DNA from: Pseudomonadota bacterium
Lineage (GTDB): Bacteria > Myxococcota_A > UBA9160 > SZUA-336
Length of the DNA stretch: 41,298 nucleotides
Reading direction: 5' to 3'
NCBI GenBank assembly: GCA_021295775.1
Contig: JAGWBS010000020.1
Coordinates: 19,269 to 60,566 of the forward strand
Shown: piece by piece, positions 16,148 to 22,928 of the stretch
How positions within the stretch are numbered: position 1 is the first letter of the stretch
Layout: the number at the start of each line of letters is the position of its first letter
Made by a program: the position numbers and the translations under genes
Notes under the pieces: model-generated
What the model was told of the DNA's origin: nothing
Database searches by the model: none
Seen by the model: only the letters and a program-made list of their open reading frames with translations

Positions 16148-16930
16148 TCAGAGAGTGGCCGAGAACCCCCCGTTGACGGGATAAGTCTGGCCCGTGATCC
16201 AGTCGGCCCACGGGCTCGCCAGGAAGACCACCATCCCGGCCGCGTCGTCCGGACGTCCCAGGCGGGGCGCGAGATAGTCGCGCCTCATGCGCTGGTAGCT
16301 CTGGTCGGCGGCCTCTGCCGAGACGTGCTCGCTGAGGATCGTGCCCAGCGATACGCAGTTGACGGTCACGCCCGAGCGGCCCACCTCGGCGGCGATGGAG
16401 CGGGAGAAGCCCGCCGCCCCGGCCTTGGCGGCCGAGTACGCGACCATCCGCCGGCTGGGCACCCGGCCCGCGTCCGAGACGATCGTGATCACGCGGCCCC
16501 AGCCGCGCTCGATCATTTTCGGCAGCGCGGCGTGCGTGCAGTACATCACGCCGTAGAGATTGATATCGAGCAGGCGGGTCCAGTCCCCGGGGTCGGATTC
16601 CAGAAACAGCGCGGTGCTGAAGACGGGCGCGCTTCCCGGAGCGTTGCCCGCGCCGGTGTCTCCGACGTTGTTCACCAGGATGTCGGGCGCGTGCTCGGCG
16701 ATGGCGTCGCCGGCGGCCCGCGAATCGGTGACGTCGAAGACCGCGGGGCGGGCCACGCCGCCCGATTCCTCGATCTCCCGGCTCACCTGCTCGGCGCGCT
16801 CGGCCACGATGTCGTTGACGGACACCTCCGCGCCCGCCGCGGCGAGTTCCCGGGCGATCGCCCGGCCGTTGTGCTGGCCGGCCCCGGTCACCAGGGCGCG
16901 GCGCGCGGAAAGATCGATCTCGAAGCTCAT
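16148..16930 (-). CDS. Short-chain dehydrogenase/reductase (SDR), atypical glycine loop
   Basis: This 260-residue SDR has catalytic Ser152, Tyr165 and Lys169 in the usual spacing and ends WITGQTYPVNGG. The cofactor loop is TGAGQHNGR (15-23), where the middle glycine of TGxxxGxG is His20, an unusual change that could alter NAD(P) preference. The NNAG block reads NNVG. It is probably an alcohol dehydrogenase or ketoreductase of unknown substrate. It is the first gene of a two-gene minus-strand operon with the DUF1214 gene and has a GGAGACC ribosome site. It is divergent from the SDR at 17064. Confidence 0.9.
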   Translation of the reverse strand: MSFEIDLSARRALVTGAGQHNGRAIARELAAAGAEVSVNDIVAERAEQVSREIEESGGVARPAVFDVTDSRAAGDAIAEHAPDILVNNVGDTGAGNAPGSAPVFSTALFLESDPGDWTRLLDINLYGVMYCTHAALPKMIERGWGRVITIVSDAGRVPSRRMVAYSAAKAGAAGFSRSIAAEVGRSGVTVNCVSLGTILSEHVSAEAADQSYQRMRRDYLAPRLGRPDDAAGMVVFLASPWADWITGQTYPVNGGFSATL

Positions 16931-16963
16931 CGGGGTCTCCTCGGGCCGGGCGCGGCGCGCCCC

Positions 16964-16969
16964 ATCCTA
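16964..16969 (-). promoter_or_regulatory. -10-like box TAGGAT for SDR/DUF1214 operon
   Basis: On the minus strand TAGGAT followed by GGGGCGCGCC lies 33 nt before the ATG at 16930, the common leadered spacing. Confidence 0.5.
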
Positions 16970-17031
16970 AGGGATGCCTGCGCCCCTGGGACGCCGGTGG
17001 GCGCGGCTGGACGGGCGCGCGGAGCGGCGCT

Positions 17032-17037
17032 TATCCT
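17032..17037 (+). promoter_or_regulatory. -10-like box TATCCT for SDR at 17064
   Basis: TATCCT followed by GGCCCGCC lies 26 nt before the ATG at 17064, with GAGGAGG between. The same hexamer occurs before the LLM gene at 1229. Confidence 0.5.
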
Positions 17038-17063
17038 GGCCCGCCGCGCGAGGAGGCGAACGG

Positions 17064-17897
17064 ATGATCTCGGACTTCGAAGACAAGGTGGCGGTGGTCA
17101 CGGGCGCCGCCAGCGGCATCGGCGCGGCTTTGGCCGAAGGATTCGCCGAGCGGGGAATGCGAGTGGTCGCGGCCGACATCGACCTGGAGGGCGCGCAGAG
17201 CACCGCCCGGCGGATCGGCGATCGGGCGCTCGCCGTCCGGGTCGACGTGGCCCGGGCCGAGTCGGTCGCCGAACTCGCCGACGCGGCCTTCGATTCCCAG
17301 GGCCAGGTCGACCTGCTGATCAACAACGCCGGCGTCTTCCAGGGCGGCTTGAGCTGGGAACGCAGCGTCGATGACTGGGAGTGGACGCTGGGGGTCAACG
17401 TCTACGGCATCATCCACGCGATCCGCAGCTTCGTGCCGCGCATGATCGCCCAGGGCACCGAGGGCCACGTGGTCAACACCGCGTCGGTCGCGGCCTTCGT
17501 GGGCGGCGCCTCGTCGGGACCGTACGTGGTGTCCAAGCACGCGGCCTTCTCGCTCAGCGAGAGCCTGGCCCACGATCTCGCCGCGGTGGGCTCGAAGATC
17601 GGAGCCTCGGTGCTGACCCCCAGCGCCATCGACACCCGGATCGCCCACACCGCCCGGGTCCGGCCGGACGAGTACGGCTCCGACCCGACCCCCGACGGCA
17701 AGGCGACGGTCGAGTCCCTGGCCTCGATGCTCTCGCGACAGGGCATCGACCCGCGCGATGTGGTCGAGCCGGTCGCCAGCGCCGTGCGCAGCGGGGAGTT
17801 CCTGATCCCGACCAAGCCCAGCTACGCCGCCCAGATCCGCAACCGCTACGACGCGCTGCTCGAGCGGCGCCTGCCCGGACCGTCGGAGGTCGACTGA
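17064..17897 (+). CDS. Short-chain dehydrogenase/reductase (SDR)
   Basis: This 277-residue classical SDR has TGAASGIG (13-20), NNAG after LINN, a serine in NTASVAAF and the YVVSK catalytic pair. The C-terminal third (TARVRPDEYGSDPTP and beyond) is longer than in the other SDRs of this window and resembles the substrate lid of larger-substrate SDRs. The reaction is unknown beyond NAD(P)-dependent alcohol/ketone conversion. Start ATG at 17064, ribosome site GAGGAGG. It is divergent from the SDR gene at 16148-16930 with little identity, so the pair is not a recent duplication. Confidence 0.9.
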   Translation: MISDFEDKVAVVTGAASGIGAALAEGFAERGMRVVAADIDLEGAQSTARRIGDRALAVRVDVARAESVAELADAAFDSQGQVDLLINNAGVFQGGLSWERSVDDWEWTLGVNVYGIIHAIRSFVPRMIAQGTEGHVVNTASVAAFVGGASSGPYVVSKHAAFSLSESLAHDLAAVGSKIGASVLTPSAIDTRIAHTARVRPDEYGSDPTPDGKATVESLASMLSRQGIDPRDVVEPVASAVRSGEFLIPTKPSYAAQIRNRYDALLERRLPGPSEVD

Positions 17898-17933
17898 CCG
17901 GCCTTCCCGCGGGCGCTCCCGGCCCCGGCCGAC

Positions 17934-17963
17934 TTGTTGGCCCGCGCGCGCGGGCGATAGACT
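17934..17963 (+). promoter_or_regulatory. Promoter-like TTGTTG-N18-TAGACT for DoxX gene
   Basis: TTGTTG at 17934-17939 and TAGACT at 17958-17963 are separated by 18 nt, and GGCCGCG follows the -10 box. The start codon is 30 nt downstream with GGGAGG as ribosome site. Confidence 0.5.
17941..17954. repeat. 14-bp GC palindrome in DoxX promoter spacer
   Basis: CCCGCGCGCGCGGG is a perfect palindrome placed between the possible -35 (17934) and the -10 box (17958) of the DoxX gene. It could be an operator; base composition also makes chance plausible. Confidence 0.3.
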
Positions 17964-17993
17964 GGCCGCGCGGGAAAAGCCGCGGGAGGCCGC

Positions 17994-18431
17994 ATGTCGA
18001 GTTGGATCTGTCTGGGAGGCGATTGCGCGGCGGGGGCGCTCGAGGCTCGCGAGCTGATCGGTCTCGCCGTCGCCCTGTTCCACGCCATCGTGTTCCTGCA
18101 GTCCGGCCTCGACAAGGTCTTCGACTGGAAGGGCAATCTGGAGTTCATGACCGGGCACTTCTCCAACTCGCCGCTGGCGGGGCCGGTCGCGCCGCTGCTG
18201 GCGGTCGTGACCGTCGCCGAGGTCGGGGCCGGTGCGCTGTCGGCCGCCGGGGCCGTCGGGCTGCTGCTGGGAGGCCAGGGCGTTCTGGCCTTCTGGGGCG
18301 CGCTTCTCGCCGCCGTCTCTCTGCTGATGGTGCTCTTCGGCCAGCGCATGGCGAAGGCCTACGCCGACGCCGCGGTGATCGCCCCCTACTTCCTGGTCGC
18401 CTGCCTGGGGATCTGGATCCTGGGTTCCTGA
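17994..18431 (+). CDS. DoxX-family integral membrane protein
   Basis: This 145-residue hydrophobic protein has about four transmembrane segments (near 24-40, 65-85, 90-112 and 120-142) and the DoxX-type motif FLQSGLDKVFDW in the first helix. DoxX proteins are small membrane proteins linked to redox or thiol stress, without a firm enzymatic role. It has its own promoter-like sequence and ribosome site. It converges on the TetR gene at 18462, with 30 nt between the stops. No cofactor-binding residues are evident. Confidence 0.8.
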   Translation: MSSWICLGGDCAAGALEARELIGLAVALFHAIVFLQSGLDKVFDWKGNLEFMTGHFSNSPLAGPVAPLLAVVTVAEVGAGALSAAGAVGLLLGGQGVLAFWGALLAAVSLLMVLFGQRMAKAYADAAVIAPYFLVACLGIWILGS

Positions 18432-18461
18432 ACCGGGCCGGAGAGATCGAGTCGGCGCCGT

Positions 18462-19055
18462 CTACGCCTCGGAGGGAACTTCCCGCTCGAAGCGGGGCTC
18501 GAACAGGCCGGACCACAGATCCATGATCCATCCCCGCATCTCGTCCCCCTCCGACCGGTGCTCCTGCAGCACCGAGGTCAGAGCGTACTCCGTCAGCAGC
18601 CAACCCATGCCGAAGGCGATCCAGAGCGCGTAAACAGCTTCCGGGGAAAGCTCCCGGACGATCTCGCCCCGGGCCTGGGCGCCGGCGATGCGAGACACGG
18701 AGGTTTCGAACCCCGCCCGCAGAGCGTTCGGAACCACCGGAGAGCGCTCGGCGGCCATGCGCACGAAGAGCTGCCCGGCCACCGGATCGCCGATGAGCGC
18801 TTCGAGAAATTCGTCGGGGCTCGAGACGTCCCCGAGCGTACGGTGCACCCGCTGGAACGCGCGCACGCACACGGCATCGATCAGGTCGCGCTTCTTGCCG
18901 ATGTGGCGAAAGATGAGGGAGTGCTGGAGCCCCGCGCGCTGCGCCACGTCCCGAATGGAGACCGCGTTCGGCCCGCGCTCGGCGATCAGAGTCTCGGCTG
19001 CGTCGAGCAGAGCCTTGACGACGCCCGATTGGCTGGGGGAATCGGACCGGGTCAT
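18462..19055 (-). CDS. TetR-family transcriptional regulator
   Basis: This 197-residue regulator has a TetR helix-turn-helix at about residues 30-56 (NAVSIRDVAQRAGLQHSLIFRHIGKKRDLID) and an all-helical ligand domain of unknown specificity ending EVPSEA. TetR proteins are usually repressors released by a small molecule. The ATG at 19055 is preferred over an upstream in-frame ATG at 19178, which would add 41 Arg-rich residues unlike the family. Three palindromic sites lie 156-281 nt upstream, so autoregulation is likely. A possible -35/-10 pair is seen at 19167-19195. The next gene in its direction is the convergent DoxX gene. Confidence 0.92.
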   Translation of the reverse strand: MTRSDSPSQSGVVKALLDAAETLIAERGPNAVSIRDVAQRAGLQHSLIFRHIGKKRDLIDAVCVRAFQRVHRTLGDVSSPDEFLEALIGDPVAGQLFVRMAAERSPVVPNALRAGFETSVSRIAGAQARGEIVRELSPEAVYALWIAFGMGWLLTEYALTSVLQEHRSEGDEMRGWIMDLWSGLFEPRFEREVPSEA

Positions 19056-19166
19056 TCGATCTCTCGATCCATCGGTGTCTCCCCCGGAAGATTCGACCCA
19101 CATGGGGCGGGTCCGGGGTCGAGCGGTTCTCCACGCAAGTGGAGAGCGGCGACTTAATACCGAATG

Positions 19167-19195
19167 ACTACACAGCACGCAGCAAAATCAGACAA
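19167..19195 (-). promoter_or_regulatory. Possible tetR promoter TTGTCT-N17-TGTAGT
   Basis: On the minus strand TTGTCT (19195-19190) and TGTAGT (19172-19167) are 17 nt apart. The leader to the ATG at 19055 would be about 105 nt. The -10 does not fit TAnnnT, so the call is tentative. Confidence 0.3.
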
Positions 19196-19210
19196 AACGA
19201 GTCGATTTCC

Positions 19211-19233
19211 GTAACCTGTATACATACGGTTAC
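19211..19233. promoter_or_regulatory. Operator-like inverted repeat GTAACC-N11-GGTTAC
   Basis: The half-sites GTAACC (19211-19216) and GGTTAC (19228-19233) are inverted around an 11-nt spacer that itself contains TGTATACA (19217-19224). The half-sites equal those of the two compact sites nearby. Confidence 0.55.
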
Positions 19234-19254
19234 ATGACTCCCGCCCGGTCTATT

Positions 19255-19270
19255 GTAACCATATGGTTAC
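19255..19270. promoter_or_regulatory. Operator palindrome GTAACCATATGGTTAC
   Basis: This is a perfect 16-bp palindrome, the size and symmetry expected of a TetR dimer site. The nearest intact regulator is the TetR gene at 18462-19055. Confidence 0.65.
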
Positions 19271-19320
19271 TTCTGAAGAAACGAATCTCACTCTCCGGAC
19301 AGTTCCGGCCCGAACGGCCT

Positions 19321-19336
19321 GTGACCAATTGGTTAC
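19321..19336. promoter_or_regulatory. Operator palindrome GTGACCAATTGGTTAC
   Basis: This is a 16-bp palindrome with one mismatch against GTAACC-N4-GGTTAC. It is about 23 nt before the open frame of the TetR remnant and immediately precedes a second small palindrome, TATCGATA (19339-19346). Confidence 0.6.
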
Positions 19337-19361
19337 CGTATCGATAACTCCTCTTCAGTGA

Positions 19362-19694
19362 TCTTTTGGACCGCTCCCACCGAATCTCTCCCGGCTCGAC
19401 CGGCCGGCCGAGAACCTGAGTCCGCGCAAGGTCGCCGACATGGCCGGAGTGTCTCAGAGCGCGCCCTGCAATCACTTCGCGGACCGGAAGAGCCTTTGGG
19501 TCGTCCTCTCGACCAAGGGTTTCCGACGACTCGACATCGATCTCGAAGAAGCGATCGCCTCGATCGACCCGGTGGACAGCGCCGCCTGCATCCAGCCCCT
19601 CGGGCGAGCTTTCCGGCCCTTCGCCGAGCGCCACACGAACCTGCTCGGGCTCATGTTCGGCGGCAACTCTCCTGTGCCGCCGCGGGGCGGCTAG
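19362..19694 (+). pseudogene. Remnant of a second TetR-family regulator
   Basis: The open frame after the TGA at 19359 encodes a recognisable TetR middle piece: ENLSPRKVADMAGVSQSAP, then CNHFADRKSLWVVLSTKGFRRL, and later LGRAFRPFAERHTNLLGLMFGG, which matches the start of the ligand domain of the subgroup with the APxxHFADK recognition helix. The first DNA-binding helix is missing upstream, and the rest of the ligand domain is missing downstream, where the frame stops at a TAG that overlaps the stop codon of the DUF3604 gene on the other strand (shared CTAG). An ATG at 19440 could start an 84-residue peptide without a full DNA-binding domain. It is almost certainly a decayed gene. Confidence 0.75.
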
Positions 19695-21694
19695 CGTGGC
19701 GAATACCAGATCGGGGAGGTCCAGGCGCGCTCCTGAACAGTCCGTGGAATCGCCGGGTCGGCGCAGCTCTCCGGACGCTCGCCCTCCGCCAGCGCCAGGC
19801 AGTGCCAGGCCGTCCAGCGGCAACTCGGGTTCTCGAGCACGCGCGCGTAGTAGACCGCCCGGCGCCCGGGGTCGAAGTCGGGATCCCTCCAGACCCCGCA
19901 CAGGCTGTCCGCTCCCGGCCCCCGGGGACGGCAGGTCTCCGGATCGACGTCCGCTCCGCCGGCCCCCGAGCCGGCCACGTCGTACACCGCCTGGTGATAT
20001 TCGCCGCCGTCCCCGACCCAGCCCTTGACGATCTGAATGCGCTGAAGCAGCCCGCCGGGCCGTTCTCCGGTGCCCGGGTCGCGCTGCGCCGCGGCCACGA
20101 AGACGGGCGCGGCGCCGGCTTCGGTCCGCGGCGGGAGGTCGCCCCCCATCGGCACCCCGCCCGCGTAGGCGCGCTCGACCAGGTCGGAGCTGCCGCACAG
20201 CTCCTCGGGATAGTCCCAGCCCGCGAACAGGCGCGGGCGAATGCGCACGCCGCTGGTGCCGAATGTTTCGCGGCGCAGCATCGCGTCGAAGAGCGCGTCG
20301 CGGGAGTTCTCGGAGGCCCAGACTCCCATCAGTCCGCCGGGGTTGGCGCGCGTCGGCGAAACGATGCCGCCGGCGTCGGCCAGGCGGCCCAGGGGCGTGG
20401 CCTCGTCGATGCCGTGAGCGCCGACGTAGGAGTCCTCTTCGGTATCTCCCGGGGTGGCGTTGTGGGAATCGGTGCTGGCGATGATCCCGAACTTGAGCGG
20501 GTTGACGCCGATGCGGTCCTCTTCGGCCAGACCCTGGATCAGCGCGTAGCGCGCGAAATCGTGCCGGGACACGCAGCCCTGGTCTCCCAGCGCGCCCATG
20601 CCGGTGCCCCGCTCGCAATCGGGCGTGCCGGCGGAGCGGAACTTCTCGAACCCGCAGAGTTCGTCGGGCCCCCCGCGCACCCCGTACAGGCCGTTGCGGC
20701 ACTCAGAGTCTCCCTTGACCTGCATGATCTCGACCAGCGGCTCCAGGCGCGCGCGGAGCCGGGCCAGCCCGGGCTGCCGGTCGAGCGGCGCCCGGGGGTA
20801 TTCGAGTTCGAACATGCGCCCATTGCTGAGATTCGAGTTGTGGGGGATGGCGAGCACGTCGCAGTCGCCATCGGCCTCGAGGCACTCCTCGTTCAGACGT
20901 CTCCAGAGTCCTTGCGGCGTGGGCTCGTCGAGCGCGCTGGTGGGCCGCGCGGGCACGTCCGCACCTCGGAACACCACGTTGCGGTGGATCTTGCTGAGCT
21001 GCGGGGTCCAGGTGTACTCGTAGGCGGCGAAGCTGGTGAAGCGGCACTGCTCGCTGGAGTCGTTCCAGCGCTCGGCCGCCGCGCGCGTCTCGTCCCAGAC
21101 GCTCGCGACCGCCCGCGCGCAGCGCGCCCCGTCCTCGCCGCAGAGTTCGGTCGAGCGCACGGGCGTTCCGAGCGGGGGGAACGGGGGGATTTCGACCAGC
21201 GGCGGCTTCTGGTCCGTCAGCAAACCCATCCGGGAGCCGCGGTCGAGCGACTGGATCTCGCCGCGGTAGCGGCCGCAGCGCCGGCTGTCGTACACCGGCG
21301 AGCCGGGACGGGTGCACAGCGAGACTTCGCCGATGTACTCGGCGTGATCCGTCACCGCGGCGAAGTCGAGTGGCCGCTCCAGCCGCGCCGTGCGCCCGCC
21401 CGCCAGTTCGATCGCTTCGCCGCGCGCGAAGCGATAGGCGTCGTCGGGGGTTCCCGGCGTCTCGGCGGTGTAGGCGTCCATCGAAAACACGGTGTGGATG
21501 TGCAGATCGCCGAAGAACGCGCGCCCGTGCGGATCGCGGGATGCGCAGACCTCGCGCCGTTCCGAAGCCGGTTCGGCCGCCGGCTGGCCGGCGTCCGTCG
21601 ACAGCGGCGCGGAAGCGTCGGGGGCGGATTCGGAGCAGCCCAAGCTCGCGACGAGGACGATGGCCGCGAGGCCGGTCGGGGTTCGAGATCGCAT
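19691..21694 (-). CDS. DUF3604 (PHP-like) protein, probable lipoprotein
   Basis: This 667-residue protein starts with a signal sequence (MRSRTPTGLAAIVLVASLGC) ending in a lipobox-like cysteine at residue 20. It carries the DUF3604 core: FFGDLHIHTVFSMDAYT (about 60-76), AVTDHAEYIGE, FGIIASTDSHNATPG and the end motif ERAWTSPIWYSP, so it is complete. DUF3604 proteins resemble PHP-type metal-dependent phosphoesterases, with His and Asp ligands in DLHIHT and DHAEY; the substrate is unknown. The many cysteines suggest disulfides in an exported protein. The leader is 54 nt from the TAGAAT box, and TGGAGGCCAG precedes the ATG. Confidence 0.88.
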   Translation of the reverse strand: MRSRTPTGLAAIVLVASLGCSESAPDASAPLSTDAGQPAAEPASERREVCASRDPHGRAFFGDLHIHTVFSMDAYTAETPGTPDDAYRFARGEAIELAGGRTARLERPLDFAAVTDHAEYIGEVSLCTRPGSPVYDSRRCGRYRGEIQSLDRGSRMGLLTDQKPPLVEIPPFPPLGTPVRSTELCGEDGARCARAVASVWDETRAAAERWNDSSEQCRFTSFAAYEYTWTPQLSKIHRNVVFRGADVPARPTSALDEPTPQGLWRRLNEECLEADGDCDVLAIPHNSNLSNGRMFELEYPRAPLDRQPGLARLRARLEPLVEIMQVKGDSECRNGLYGVRGGPDELCGFEKFRSAGTPDCERGTGMGALGDQGCVSRHDFARYALIQGLAEEDRIGVNPLKFGIIASTDSHNATPGDTEEDSYVGAHGIDEATPLGRLADAGGIVSPTRANPGGLMGVWASENSRDALFDAMLRRETFGTSGVRIRPRLFAGWDYPEELCGSSDLVERAYAGGVPMGGDLPPRTEAGAAPVFVAAAQRDPGTGERPGGLLQRIQIVKGWVGDGGEYHQAVYDVAGSGAGGADVDPETCRPRGPGADSLCGVWRDPDFDPGRRAVYYARVLENPSCRWTAWHCLALAEGERPESCADPAIPRTVQERAWTSPIWYSPR

Positions 21695-21748
21695 CTGGCC
21701 TCCACAGGGAAGCGACCCGCCCCGCCCGCGGCGCGGATCGCGCGGCCC

Positions 21749-21754
21749 ATTCTA
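21749..21754 (-). promoter_or_regulatory. -10-like box TAGAAT for DUF3604 gene
   Basis: On the minus strand TAGAAT followed by GGGCCGCG lies 54 nt before the ATG at 21694, longer than most leaders here. It is a TAnnnT series member. Confidence 0.45.
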
Positions 21755-21755
21755 C

Positions 21756-21771
21756 GCCCGGCCGGCCGGGC
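21756..21771. repeat. 16-bp GC palindrome between divergent promoters
   Basis: GCCCGGCCGGCCGGGC is a perfect palindrome lying just upstream of the DUF3604 -10 box and before the YchF-like promoter. It is operator-like in position; chance in this composition cannot be excluded. Confidence 0.35.
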
Positions 21772-21780
21772 CGGACGTCA

Positions 21781-21807
21781 TTGCACGCGACCCGCGTGCG
21801 CTAGCTT
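21781..21807 (+). promoter_or_regulatory. Promoter-like TTGCAC-N15-TAGCTT, leaderless type
   Basis: TTGCAC (21781-21786) and TAGCTT (21802-21807) are 15 nt apart, and the GTG at 21814 follows only 6 nt after the -10 box with no ribosome site. Transcription would begin at or beside the start codon. Confidence 0.5.
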
Positions 21808-21813
21808 GGCGGC

Positions 21814-22845
21814 GTGAAGATCGGTCTGGTCGGCTATCCCGGCAGCGGAAAGAGCAGCGTCTTCGGCGCGCTGACCGGAATGTCGGTCGAAACCGGCTAC
21901 GGCGCGGGACGTCCGAACGTGGGCAGCGTCAAGGTGCCGGACCGGCGCATCGACGCGCTGTCAGAGATCTACTCGCCCAAGAAGAAGGTTTACGCCGAGA
22001 TCGCCTTCAGCGACCTGGGCGGGGGGCACGGAGACGGCCTGGACCGCAAGGCGCTGGTCGCCATGCGCGGCGTGGACGCGCTCTGCCAGGTGCTGCGGAA
22101 CTTCCCCGACGCGGCCGGCGAGCCCGCCGACCCGCTGGCCGAGCTGATCGGGCTCGAGACCGAGACGCTGCTGGCGGATCTCGAAGTCGTGGAGCAGCGA
22201 GTGGGCCGCCTGCGCAAGGACCGCAGCGACCCGACCGAACTGGACCTGCTGGAGCGTGTGCAGGCCGGGCTCGAAGAGGAGCGGCCCGTGCGCCGGCTGG
22301 GCCTGTCCGACCCCGAGCTGGACGCGCTCTCGGGCTACAGCCTGCTCACGGCAAAGCCGCTGCTGCTGGTGCTCAACCAGGCCGAGCAGGCGCTGGGCGA
22401 CCCGCCGCCGGCCCGGCTGGCGGACGCCGCGCGCGAGCGCGGCCTGGGCCTGGTCGCGCTCGCGGCGCCGGTCGAAATGGAGATCGCACAGCTCGATTTC
22501 GCGGAGCAGGCGGAGTTCGTCGAAGCGCTGGGCCTGGAGGAGCCGGCCGGCCACCGCTTCGTGCGGGCGGCGTTCGAGCTGATCGACCTGATCTCCATGC
22601 TCACCGTCGGGCCGGACGAGTGCCGCGCCTGGCCGATCCCGCGCGGCACCAACGCGTCGCGCGCCGCGGGCAAGATCCACTCCGATCTGGAGCGCGGCTT
22701 CATCCGCGCCGAGGTGACCCCCTGGCGGGAGATCGTGGAGCACGGCAGCGAGGCCAAGTGCCGCGAGGCCGGCGTGCTGCGCGTGGAGGGCCGGGACTAC
22801 GTCGTCCAGGACGGCGACGTGGTGCACGTGCGCTTCAACGTCTGA
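21814..22845 (+). CDS. Divergent YchF/OLA1-like GTPase
   Basis: This 343-residue protein has a P-loop at GYPGSGKSS (7-15), DLGG in place of the usual DxAG switch-II motif, NQAE in the nucleotide-specificity position (YchF proteins use NxxE), and a C-terminal TGS domain (about 260-343: [20 protein letters not shown], then [20 protein letters not shown]). YchF proteins are ribosome-associated ATPases or GTPases. It is about 20 residues shorter than canonical YchF and has lost GLPNVGKST, so it is more likely a divergent paralogue than the housekeeping copy. The GTG is 6 nt after a TAGCTT box, which suggests leaderless translation. Confidence 0.85.
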   Translation: MKIGLVGYPGSGKSSVFGALTGMSVETGYGAGRPNVGSVKVPDRRIDALSEIYSPKKKVYAEIAFSDLGGGHGDGLDRKALVAMRGVDALCQVLRNFPDAAGEPADPLAELIGLETETLLADLEVVEQRVGRLRKDRSDPTELDLLERVQAGLEEERPVRRLGLSDPELDALSGYSLLTAKPLLLVLNQAEQALGDPPPARLADAARERGLGLVALAAPVEMEIAQLDFAEQAEFVEALGLEEPAGHRFVRAAFELIDLISMLTVGPDECRAWPIPRGTNASRAAGKIHSDLERGFIRAEVTPWREIVEHGSEAKCREAGVLRVEGRDYVVQDGDVVHVRFNV

Positions 22846-22928
22846 GCGCGGGGCCGTCTCCGGCGCGTCCGGACCCGGACGCCACCGGATTTGAGCGAGC
22901 GTTCCCGCGCCCCGGGCTCGGACCGCGT

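Larger units (their letters stand above)
19056..19361. other. Intergenic regulatory region, lower GC than its surroundings
   Basis: This stretch between the TetR gene and the TetR remnant is visibly richer in A and T than the rest of the window and holds three GTAACC...GGTTAC palindromes and a promoter-like pair, each listed separately. I see no small gene in it. Confidence 0.6.

Noticed and set aside
16930..17064. A possible recent duplication of the divergent SDR pair.
   Set aside because: The two proteins share only the SDR motifs and have different C-terminal halves, so they are old paralogues.
19358..21817. A long plus-strand frame opposite the DUF3604 gene.
   Set aside because: Its GTG start overlaps the region of the TetR remnant but it is in another frame, and the encoded sequence is low complexity. 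The DUF3604 protein on the other strand has a signal peptide and conserved motifs.
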